DNA from: JAUIAI01 sp049680625
GTDB taxonomy: Bacteria > Pseudomonadota > Gammaproteobacteria > Burkholderiales > Burkholderiaceae_E
NCBI GenBank assembly: GCA_049680625.1
Contig: JBAUID010000222.1
Coordinates: 1-14,824 of the forward strand
Direction of reading: 5' to 3'
Length of the DNA stretch: 14,824 nucleotides
In this document: piece by piece, positions 7,649-13,776 of the stretch
Layout of the letters: the number at the start of each line of letters is the position of its first letter
How positions within the stretch are numbered: the first letter of the stretch is position 1
Notes under the pieces: generated by a model
What the model saw: the letters and a program-made list of their open reading frames with translations, nothing else
The model's database searches: none
What the model was told of the DNA's origin: nothing
Program-made: the position numbers and the translations under genes

Positions 7649-7990
7649 ATGAGCAACGCCAATGACGAACAAATAATCCAGCTGCCCAAGGTGCAGTTCG
7701 ATGCGATGCAATCGCAGATCAGCCAATTGCAGTCCCAACTGGATTGGTTCAAGCGCCAACTGTTTGGCCCCACTTCCGAGAAACGGCCCCTGACCGACGA
7801 AGAACAGTTGGCGCTGTTTGCGGCCCATCAGTTCGTGGTTGATGGTGACGTTGATGCCAATGCAGCGGTGACGGTACCCGAGCACAAACGCCGCAAGCAT
7901 CGCGCCGGTGACGAAGTGAACGACTCGGGGCTGCGCTTCGGTCCGGATGTGCCCACCAAGATCATCGTGATTCCGTGCCCAGGGTGCTGA
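7649..7990 (+). pseudogene. tnpC: IS66 transposase TnpC, N-terminal fragment
   Basis: The ATG at 7649 starts MSNANDEQIIQLPKVQFDAM and a coiled coil or leucine-zipper-like stretch (ISQLQSQLDWFKRQLFG). It then has the KRRKHRAGDEV and DSGLRFGPDVP segments expected before the zinc-finger region. After PTKIIVIPCPG the frame hits TGA at 7988. The next recognisable TnpC sequence (DEATILARRKR) follows at once in a different frame. About 250 residues, including the first two acidic catalytic residues, are missing. This internal deletion alone would kill the transposase. Confidence 0.85.
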
Positions 7991-8223
7991 CGAGGCAACG
8001 ATTCTGGCCCGCCGAAAACGCGACAGCGAACCCATTGTCACCCAGTTCTTTAATTGGGTGGATCAGCAATTACACGACCCGGCCCTGCTACCCAGGAGTC
8101 CACTGGCCAAGGCGTTGAACTATGCGCGCGAGCGAGAGTCGGGACTACGCCACTTCCTCAAAGATGCCTGGTTGGCACTCGATACCAATGACCTGGAGCG
8201 GGCACTGCGTGCCATTCCAATGG
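7985..8223 (+). pseudogene. tnpC: IS66 transposase TnpC, C-terminal fragment (part 1, before the insertion)
   Basis: In the frame of GAG at 7992 the sequence reads DEATILARRKRDSEPIV, TQFFNWVDQQLHDP, SPLAKALNYARERESGLRHF, LKDAWLALDTNDLERALRAIPM. This is the conserved C-terminal region of IS66 TnpC. The Glu of NDLER corresponds to the third residue of the DDE triad. The sequence breaks off at CCA ATG G (8217-8223). The expected continuation, GKKNWLFCSTE, is found 2593 bases away at 10816. Confidence 0.85.
8217..8223. repeat. Left junction core CCAATGG of the recombinase element
   Basis: CCAATGG occurs here and again at 10810-10816. To the left is continuous TnpC coding sequence. To the right is the end of the recombinase gene, whose stop codon lies five bases away. 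Recombination between the two copies would restore the tnpC frame exactly. This marks the attachment site (attL/attR-type) core, although serine recombinases usually use only a two-base crossover. Confidence 0.75.
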
Positions 8224-8228
8224 CGCGT

Positions 8229-10325
8229 TCATTGTGTACCCCCTTCATAAGTGCTTGTAAACATTGGAACTTGATTCTGCGAATCGGCTCGACACGGGCG
8301 ACCTTTACGGGCTATCGCGTGGCGAACCTGTTCAGTGTCTAGATCCGTGGCTCGTATTTGGTACGGTGCACCCGGTACCACTTGGTCTGCCGGTAAATCT
8401 CCCTCTTTGATCAGGCGGCGGATAACGTGATTGGTGACAGCCAGCTTTGTGGCCGCTTCACTCATCGTTAACCACTGGCCATCTTTAGTTGCCGAGCGGA
8501 AGGCACTGATATTGCGCACGCGACGGATCGAAGCGACGCGATGGGCCGTCCAAGTCTTGTCCTGCCCTGTCCGGATACCCATTCGATTCAAAGAAGCGGC
8601 GATATCTTCGTCGGACCAGCGGCCTGCCATGCGTCGAATCACCGCCAATGCTTGGTCTGGTGTTGTGCAGCCATGTTCTCCGGATTTGAGCTTACGGACT
8701 CGCAATTGCGAGTGGTGGCCACCACGCCAGTGAATCGTGAGCATCACCTCGCGCGACGTCTCGTCCACATCGGCAATCACATCAACGATCAGGGTACGCA
8801 TCAACCGCTGACGGGCACGCATGGTCACCCCAGGCGCATGCCAGGCTGCCTCCAGATCCTCAGCAAGCTTCATGAGATCGGGTGCAATGTCGGTTTCGGA
8901 ATCGGGAGTGTCAGCTTGCTTGAGTCGCTGCTCTACCGTTTGAACGCGTTGCAATGCGGCCTCCCAATGCTTCTCAAGTTGTGCGGCAATCAACCGATTC
9001 TCTGGATCGCAGGCGGCGTAGCGTTTCTCGGCTAACGAGGCCTCATAGCGGGCCTGCTGCAAGTCCAACTCGATCACGCGCCGCTGTTCTTGCCGTTCAT
9101 TCATTAGCAGTTGTTCGGCTTGTAGCGCCGCCTCGATTGCAATCGGCTGAACGGCCAGCAACATCTGAGTCGTCACGGCAGCATCGATACGCAGACCACC
9201 GAAGCTCATACAGCGCGGCAAACCCATAGATTGATTTGGACGATCGCAACGATAAACTGGACGGGGATAACGGCCCGTATAAGCGACTGATAGGCGGCGA
9301 CCGCAGCGTGCGCATAGCAACAGTCCAGCAAGCAACGCCCGACCGCCTCGGCCTGACTTTGCTCCCCCACGTTTGCCATAGGCATTGGTGGCTAGTTGCA
9401 CCTGGTTGCGTTCGAACTGTGCCCAACTAAGATACCCCTCGTGGTGGTCCTGAAGCATAACCTCCCATTGATCGCGGGGTCGAGCATGCTTGTATGTCTT
9501 GCGGGCCCGACCGTCGACGATTTGCGTGCGATGCTCGGTTTTACCGTAGACGTAGACACCAGCGTAGAACGGATTCTTCAGGACTGAAATCACGTTTCGA
9601 TAACGGATAGGGTGCCACTCGAAGCTGGTCAGTCGCTTACCGTCAGAGGGACGAGGGAAATGGATTTGGTCAGCGACCATAGACAAATGAACCTGGCGAG
9701 CGCTGCCGAGCTCAGCGAATCGCGACAGGATCAACCGGATGGTCTCTTGCAGCCGCAAATCTGGGTCTAGCCCTAAACCCCATTCGCGATCCCAGAGGTA
9801 ACCGATCGGCACGCTAAGGCGCAACTCACCGCGACGAGCCTTGGCGCGCGCAGCGTCAAGCATCCGGGTGCGCAAGACCCCTAATTCGAACTCGCTGATA
9901 CTGCCCTTCATGCCCAGCAGCAAGCGGTCGTTCGGTCGGCATGGATCGTATACCCCATCCAGATCAATGACACGGGCCTGGACCAATCCGCACAGCTCCA
10001 GCAGGTGATGCCAATCGCGCCCATTGCGGGCCAGTCGCGAGGCATCCAGGCACAAGACGGCGCCGACTTTACCTGCGCACAGGGCGGCAACCAGCCGGTC
10101 GAAGCCAGGTCGAGCCACCGTACCGCTACCTGAGCGGCCCAAATCATCATCGATCGTTTCGATCTGCGAGAATCCGCGAGCCCTTGCCACCTCGGCCAAT
10201 TCATACTGGCGACGTTTACTCTCCAGATTGGTTTGCACCTGGCTTTGCGTAGATTGCCGGACGTAGACAATGGCTTTACGTTTGAGGACAGAAGCCGGTA
10301 GCGCATCAATGTTCGTCGTCATCAT
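8229..10325 (-). CDS. Large serine recombinase
   Basis: The product is 698 residues. The N-terminal resolvase-type catalytic domain (~15-165) has VRQSTQSQ with the nucleophile S25, then IDDDLGRSGSG, CLDASRLARN and GSISEFELGVLR. The Recombinase domain (~190-300) has RNVISVLKNPFYAGVYVYGK. A zinc ribbon follows with CARCG (338-341), C360 and C372. A coiled coil lies at ~395-475. The C-terminus (~615-675, WLTMSEAATKLAVTNHVIRR) looks like an extra excisionase/MerR-type helix-turn-helix. It should catalyse site-specific DNA integration through a 5' phosphoserine intermediate. The start overlaps the preceding small gene by 20 bases, with GGAG just upstream, so the two are translationally coupled. 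No damage is visible, so it could be active. Confidence 0.94.
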   Translation of the reverse strand: MMTTNIDALPASVLKRKAIVYVRQSTQSQVQTNLESKRRQYELAEVARARGFSQIETIDDDLGRSGSGTVARPGFDRLVAALCAGKVGAVLCLDASRLARNGRDWHHLLELCGLVQARVIDLDGVYDPCRPNDRLLLGMKGSISEFELGVLRTRMLDAARAKARRGELRLSVPIGYLWDREWGLGLDPDLRLQETIRLILSRFAELGSARQVHLSMVADQIHFPRPSDGKRLTSFEWHPIRYRNVISVLKNPFYAGVYVYGKTEHRTQIVDGRARKTYKHARPRDQWEVMLQDHHEGYLSWAQFERNQVQLATNAYGKRGGAKSGRGGRALLAGLLLCARCGRRLSVAYTGRYPRPVYRCDRPNQSMGLPRCMSFGGLRIDAAVTTQMLLAVQPIAIEAALQAEQLLMNERQEQRRVIELDLQQARYEASLAEKRYAACDPENRLIAAQLEKHWEAALQRVQTVEQRLKQADTPDSETDIAPDLMKLAEDLEAAWHAPGVTMRARQRLMRTLIVDVIADVDETSREVMLTIHWRGGHHSQLRVRKLKSGEHGCTTPDQALAVIRRMAGRWSDEDIAASLNRMGIRTGQDKTWTAHRVASIRRVRNISAFRSATKDGQWLTMSEAATKLAVTNHVIRRLIKEGDLPADQVVPGAPYQIRATDLDTEQVRHAIARKGRPCRADSQNQVPMFTSTYEGGTQ

Positions 10326-10497
10326 TGCGCTCCTTTAAGTCGGTGCCGGCCGCGAGTAACAGAATCCGAGCCAGCAGCACCAGTGAGCGTTGGCGCTGTG
10401 CGTCGCTCATCGCTTGTAGTGGCACACTGTCCAATGCCATCGGCAGTTGCCGCGGCTCCCGGTGAATCTTGCTTCGAGTTGGCCTTGCCCTCATGGT
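10306..10497 (-). CDS. Small conserved-looking protein coupled to the recombinase
   Basis: The product is 63 residues. The ATG at 10497 follows GGGAG with good spacing. The sequence has a basic N-terminus (MRARPTRSKIHREP), then an amphipathic/hydrophobic helix (SDAQRQRSLVLLARILLLAAG) and an acidic tail ending ERNDDDEH. It ends inside the first codons of the recombinase. The length, position and coupling suggest a recombinase accessory or control factor, such as a directionality factor, but there is no direct evidence. The function is unknown. Confidence 0.65.
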   Translation of the reverse strand, partial: TMRARPTRSKIHREPRQLPMALDSVPLQAMSDAQRQRSLVLLARILLLAAGTDLKERNDDDEH

Positions 10498-10768
10498 TCG
10501 TCTCCCGTCGTTTGGAGACACTATCGTGGCAGCTTTGTCGGCAATCGGACTCAACAAGCACTCGATGCAAATCGCCAAGCGCAGACGCACACACTTGTGG
10601 ATCACCCAGCGTCATACGGCTACAGGTCGCTGCATCCAACATCCATTCAGGAATCACCGAGGCAATGCCAGGCGAGAATTCGATCTGAACGATCGAACCA
10701 CTGGCCCGTTGCTCCGTATAAAAGCTCCTAACCGATTGCCCGTAAAGTGGATGCCACTTGTAATGCAC
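10322..10768 (-). CDS. Hypothetical protein, first gene of the recombinase operon (DUF5372-like)
   Basis: From a GTG at 10768 the protein starts VHYKWHPLYGQSVRSFYTEQ and continues IVQIEFSPGIASVIPEWMLD. This is a small beta-rich module that I associate with hypothetical proteins next to such recombinases (DUF5372-like pattern HPLYG/HPLFG). The call is tentative. The ~148-residue frame stays open to 10322 and so overlaps the 63-residue gene in another frame. The low-complexity C-terminal part may be only partly constrained. A longer frame starts at 10858, but that part lies in IS66 tnpC and crosses the junction, so it is not the native start. Confidence 0.55.
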   Translation of the reverse strand: MHYKWHPLYGQSVRSFYTEQRASGSIVQIEFSPGIASVIPEWMLDAATCSRMTLGDPQVCASALGDLHRVLVESDCRQSCHDSVSKRRETNHEGKANSKQDSPGAAATADGIGQCATTSDERRTAPTLTGAAGSDSVTRGRHRLKGAQ

Positions 10769-10809
10769 TACAACTTCTTGCCCGATATGGGCATAATGGT
10801 TGGGCTGTC

Positions 10810-10816
10810 CCAATGG
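10810..10816. repeat. Right junction core CCAATGG of the recombinase element
   Basis: This is the second copy of CCAATGG. From here rightward the sequence is TnpC again (CCA ATG GGC AAG AAA AAT TGG, PMGKKNW). To the left is recombinase-element DNA containing the start of the first gene of the operon. Confidence 0.75.
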
Positions 10817-11055
10817 GCAAGAAAAATTGGTTGTTCTGTTCCACCGAAATGGGCGCACGGCATGTGGCGGCCATCCAAACGTTACTGGCCACCTGCCGGG
10901 CCCATGGCATTGATGCCTATACCTATCGCGTTGATGTGCTGCAGCGGATCAATCAGTTGCCGGCTAATCGTGTCCACGAGTTGACGCCGCGCGAATGGCA
11001 ACAACGCTACGCCGATAATCCCCTGCGATCCGACCACGCCTCTACCGGTCAATAA
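10816..11055 (+). pseudogene. tnpC: IS66 transposase TnpC, C-terminal fragment (part 2, after the insertion)
   Basis: The frame reads GKKNWLFCSTEMGARHVAAI, QTLLATCRAHGIDAYTYRVD, VLQRINQLPANRVHELTPRE, WQQRYADNPLRSD and a stop at 11053-11055. This is the end of the IS66 TnpC catalytic domain plus the usual C-terminal tail (DUF4372-type, TPRxW...NPLRSD). It directly continues the fragment that ends at 8223. The gene ends just before the right inverted repeat of the element. Confidence 0.87.
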
Positions 11056-11076
11056 CGTCAGCGTTTGGACGCTTAC
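11056..11076 (-). repeat. IS66 right terminal inverted repeat
   Basis: The complement is GTAAGCGTCCAAACGCTGACG. It matches the left repeat at 16 of 21 positions, including the GTAAGCG tip and the CCAAA block. It starts directly after the tnpC stop codon. Confidence 0.7.
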
Positions 11077-11319
11077 GTTGTGGAAGATCAATTCGTTCCC
11101 GATCAACCGCTAAAGCATGCCCGATGCATCGGCGGACAAAACGCTTGTCCACCCGACGATGTTGGCGGATCCCCTGGGTATCAGGAATTCCTGCGAGCCA
11201 TCGCCGATCCCAACGACGAAGAACATGATTCGTATCTGACGTGGGTTGGTGGCCAATTCGATCCCGCTGAATTCAACATCGACGATACCAATGCCCTACT
11301 AGCTGAAATCAAAGTCTGA
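11077..11319 (+). pseudogene. Plasmid pRiA4b ORF-3-like protein, C-terminal fragment
   Basis: The frame reads VVEDQFVPDQPLKHARCIGG, QNACPPDDVGGSPGYQEF, LRAIADPNDEEHDSYLTWVG, GQFDPAEFNIDDTNALLAEI, then stops. This matches the C-terminal half of the PRiA4_ORF3 family (motifs ACPPxDxGGxxGY and WxGxxFDPxxF). The ~100 N-terminal residues are missing, because the IS66 right end lies directly before the first recognisable codon. The family is often found near or inside IS elements. A TTG inside the inverted repeat could start a hybrid 84-residue product, but this is unlikely to be functional. Confidence 0.75.
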
Positions 11320-11339
11320 CAACAGGGTGTTGTTCGGCC

Positions 11340-11351
11340 GACGCTTACGTT
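11340..11351. repeat. Second copy of an IS66-type tip, GACGCTTACGTT
   Basis: The 12-mer GACGCTTACGTT at 11068-11079, spanning the IS66 right tip, recurs here exactly, 272 bases further right and 20 bases after the pRiA4b-like stop codon. Similarity to the IS66 terminal repeat does not extend beyond the GTAAGCG tip. It may be the right end of a second, older IS66-type element that carried the pRiA4b-like gene. Confidence 0.4.
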
Positions 11352-11369
11352 AAACCTCTGCTTACTCAT

Positions 11370-11428
11370 GGACTTGCTCCTATGAATGAATCATAGGCTA
11401 GCTATGACTACTATTCCGGGACAAGTCC
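11370..11428. other. Nested stem-loop structure
   Basis: Two perfect 7-bp stems occur in a 59-base segment. The outer arms are GGACTTG (11370-11376) and CAAGTCC (11422-11428). Inside the 5' part is CCTATGA (11379-11385), a five-base loop ATGAA, and TCATAGG (11391-11397). It lies between the pRiA4b fragment and the 3' end of the GGDEF-EAL gene. It has no T run on either strand, so it is not a standard intrinsic terminator. It could be a structured RNA or the folded end of a mobile element. Confidence 0.5.
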
Positions 11429-11501
11429 AGGCTGCATAAACGGGTGTACGTGTAATCGAGGCAGGGTCAGGCGGTCCAGGAGATATGGCAATGAAATAAA
11501 A

Positions 11502-11530
11502 TTGGCAAATCCCTTCGTATTCAATGCCTT
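11502..11530. repeat. Right half of the palindromic repeat
   Basis: This segment matches 4361-4389 at 24 of 29 bases (TTGGCAAATCCCTTCGTATT onwards). The left arm is absent. Joined to the left half at 6520-6539 it would give outer arms AAGGGA/TCCCTT around the palindrome CCAAATTTGG. It lies 17-45 bases downstream of the stop codon of the GGDEF-EAL gene, the same position relative to a gene end as the copy at 4345. Confidence 0.6.
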
Positions 11531-11546
11531 AATCAATTCGACTTAG

Positions 11547-13775
11547 TCAGACGTTACTTGCGTCCTGAGGATCTGCCACCGCTGTTCTTGGTGGGCTTTG
11601 GTAAATAGTTTTGCAATGCCCCCTCACTAGTATTTTCTGAAAGTCCACCGCTTTTACCGGCTTACTAAAGAAGTAGCCTTGAACCTGTTCACATCCAAGC
11701 CTGAGTAGTTGAGAATGTTGTTCCGCAGTTTCAACTCCTTCCGCAACAACCTGCAGTCCTAATATTTGGCAAAGATTTATGATGGCTTCAACTATTGAGA
11801 GGCTCTCATTGTTGTCGCACATATCAGCAATGAAACTACGATCAATTTTTAGCGCATCAAGCGGAAATCGTTTCAAATAGTTGAGACTGGAATACCCAGT
11901 GCCAAAATCGTCAATCGATAGGCGAACACCCAATTCGCGTAACCCAATTAGCGTGTCACATGCTGTTGTGGAATTTCGCATTAGCACGCTCTCAGTAAAC
12001 TCGAGCTCCAAGAGTTCCGCGGGTAATCCTGACTTATCGAGTGCATCGACAATAATGCTCTTGATATCACTTTGATAAAGTTGCAGCCACGATACGTTTA
12101 CCGCCATAGTGAATCGTTTGCCCAGCTCAGAATTCCAACGTTGGGCTTGTTGACACGCTTCGTAAATTACCCATTTCCCTAGCTCCAAGATTATTCCGGT
12201 CTCTTCGGCGATCGGGATAAATCTGTCCGGCGGAATCAGGCCTCTGCCCGGATGATTCCAGCGCAATAGCGCTTCGCAACCAACTACTTCCTTGGTGTCG
12301 GTGGAAAGCTTCGGTTGGTAGTAAAGTTCGAACTGATCACGCTCTAGTGCTACGCGTAAGTGATTTTCTATAGTCATGCGTTCGACAGCAGCGGCATCCA
12401 GAGTCTTCTCGAAAAACCGGAATGTGTCGCGGCCCGATTCCTTGGCGCTGTACATGGCAAGATCAGCGCAACGCAATAGACCGTTAACGTCAAGGCTGTC
12501 ATCAGGATAAGTGCTTATACCGATACTGACGCTTATGTTTAGCTCATATTTTTCAATGACGACGGGTTCAGACAATGCTGCAATGACCTTTTTCGCAACA
12601 ACTCCTGCGGCATGAGGATTTGTAACCTGCGTTAGCATGATCACGAACTCATCCCCGCCTAACCTGCTCACGACGTCTGCATCGCGAACTGCGGCGACCA
12701 ACCGTTTGGCGACCACTTCGAGAAGCCGATCGCCGATCTGATGACCCAACGAATCGTTAATGGTCTTAAATCGGTCGAGGTCAAGAAACAACATGGCGAT
12801 ATGTTCTTCTCGGCGTTTTGCTTGATAAATCGCCTGATCGGCGCGCTCGTAGAGAAGCATGCGGTTGGGCAACTTTGTCAATGGTTCGTGTGTTGCTTGG
12901 TACTCCATCAACTTTGCCATGTTGCGTTGATCCGTCACATCTCGAAATACCAACACCATTCCTTCGCTTCTGTCCTCTTTGCCCTGAATGGAGGCAACGA
13001 CTCCTTCCACCACGATTTCGTCATTGTCTCGGCGTAGCAGAACGCTGGATTGGGGCAACTCGACTGCCGACCTAGTGGTTGCAAGCTTGTCGAGCCAATG
13101 CAGTGCAGGTTCTCGGCTAGCGGCATCGATGAGATCGAACACATCGTGCAGTGGTTGGTTTTTGGCTTCTCGTTGTGTGCGCCCGCACAACTGCTCAGCG
13201 ACAGCATTCATGTAACTGACTCGACCGTTGGCATCGGCGGCAACAACAGCTTCGCCAATTGAGCTTAGGATGATCTGAGCATGTTCCTTTTCACGTCGCA
13301 ATTCTTTAGCAAGCTTTTCTGCATCTTCAAGAGACGTCTGATTTGTACGAAGTAGCAATAGCAAATCCGGCGTACTATCGTGGGCGGCAAAGTTGTTTAG
13401 TTTAAGCCCAGCAGATTTGATGTCATCAGCGTTAGTGAAGTGGGGCGATCCGATAAAGATCAGGTGCCGATTTACCTCGTCAGGCAAAAACTGGCCACGT
13501 AGTCGCACATCCTTGCGGTACGCTAAGCTCAGTAGGAAGATCGATTTACTCGCATCGCGAAGAGCGGAATAATCCCATGACACAATCGGGCGTTGCAGAA
13601 TCAAGTGTTCGGAACTGACGCTGCCAACATCGAGAGTTTCGTCGAGCAATCGCATGCTCATCCCGATCTGTACAACAGACAATTGATTGTCCAGCACAAT
13701 ATGAAACGGAAATGCAGCGTGCAGTAATTCGGGTGTTAGGCCGACTGACATCGGCTGCACGGATTCGGTGTGCAT
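11547..13775 (-). CDS. HNOBA-PAS-GGDEF-EAL c-di-GMP enzyme, partner of H-NOX
   Basis: The product is 742 residues. Residues ~18-150 are a heme-NO-binding-associated (HNOBA) domain: FPFHIVLDNQLSVVQIG, RLRGQFLPDE, LIFIGSPHF, LNNFAAHDSTPDLLLLL. A short coiled coil (150-168) leads to a PAS domain (~165-285, SSIGEAVVAADANGRV). GGDEF is intact at 373-377 with a product-inhibition I-site RDAD at 364-367. The EAL domain has E501-A-L, N560, E592, DDFGTG (622-627), K643 and E679, so both diguanylate cyclase and phosphodiesterase activity look possible. It has no membrane segment, so it is cytoplasmic. It starts one base after the H-NOX stop. In characterised systems of this kind (Legionella, Shewanella woodyi), NO-bound H-NOX alters the partner enzyme and so c-di-GMP and biofilm. 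Confidence 0.95.
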   Translation of the reverse strand: MHTESVQPMSVGLTPELLHAAFPFHIVLDNQLSVVQIGMSMRLLDETLDVGSVSSEHLILQRPIVSWDYSALRDASKSIFLLSLAYRKDVRLRGQFLPDEVNRHLIFIGSPHFTNADDIKSAGLKLNNFAAHDSTPDLLLLLRTNQTSLEDAEKLAKELRREKEHAQIILSSIGEAVVAADANGRVSYMNAVAEQLCGRTQREAKNQPLHDVFDLIDAASREPALHWLDKLATTRSAVELPQSSVLLRRDNDEIVVEGVVASIQGKEDRSEGMVLVFRDVTDQRNMAKLMEYQATHEPLTKLPNRMLLYERADQAIYQAKRREEHIAMLFLDLDRFKTINDSLGHQIGDRLLEVVAKRLVAAVRDADVVSRLGGDEFVIMLTQVTNPHAAGVVAKKVIAALSEPVVIEKYELNISVSIGISTYPDDSLDVNGLLRCADLAMYSAKESGRDTFRFFEKTLDAAAVERMTIENHLRVALERDQFELYYQPKLSTDTKEVVGCEALLRWNHPGRGLIPPDRFIPIAEETGIILELGKWVIYEACQQAQRWNSELGKRFTMAVNVSWLQLYQSDIKSIIVDALDKSGLPAELLELEFTESVLMRNSTTACDTLIGLRELGVRLSIDDFGTGYSSLNYLKRFPLDALKIDRSFIADMCDNNESLSIVEAIINLCQILGLQVVAEGVETAEQHSQLLRLGCEQVQGYFFSKPVKAVDFQKILVRGHCKTIYQSPPRTAVADPQDASNV

Positions 13776-13776
13776 T

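Larger units (their letters stand above)
8224..10816 (-). mobile_element. Compact serine-recombinase mobile element inserted in IS66 tnpC
   Basis: This 2593-bp unit lies between two CCAATGG copies. It contains almost only three overlapping minus-strand genes: 10322-10768, 10306-10497 and the recombinase at 8229-10325. The recombinase stop codon is five bases from the left junction, and the first gene starts about 41 bases from the right junction. No terminal inverted repeats are seen, as expected for large-serine-recombinase integration. Its removal rejoins TnpC as ...LERALRAIPM|GKKNWLFC... in frame. There is no cargo beyond the three genes. Direction of transcription is opposite to the host IS66. 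Confidence 0.8.
6848..11076 (+). mobile_element. IS66-family element, interrupted by a serine-recombinase element
   Basis: The left inverted repeat is GTAAGCGCCCAAAGCAAGACG (6848-6868). The right one (11056-11076) is its complement at 16 of 21 positions and ends GACGCTTAC. The contents are tnpA, tnpB and a damaged tnpC, in the usual order. Without the ~2.59 kb recombinase insert the remainder is about 1.6 kb, shorter than the usual ~2.5 kb because the middle of tnpC is deleted. The 8 bases before the left end (6840-6847, AGCGCAAG) do not match those after the right end (GTTGTGGA). The flanks were therefore probably rearranged after insertion. Confidence 0.82.

Noticed and set aside
8541..9035. 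Plus-strand open frames of 100-164 codons inside 8431-9587
   Set aside because: All are antisense shadows of the large serine recombinase and show no protein-like motif.
10769..10858. Longer start (10858) for the first gene of the recombinase operon
   Set aside because: That extension crosses the insertion junction and lies antisense to TnpC, so it cannot be native to the element.
11349..11355. GTTAAAC, which fits the integron attC core GTTRRRY
   Set aside because: No matching RYYYAAC partner and no attC-type fold with cassette genes were found; the bases are explained as sequence next to an IS66-type tip.
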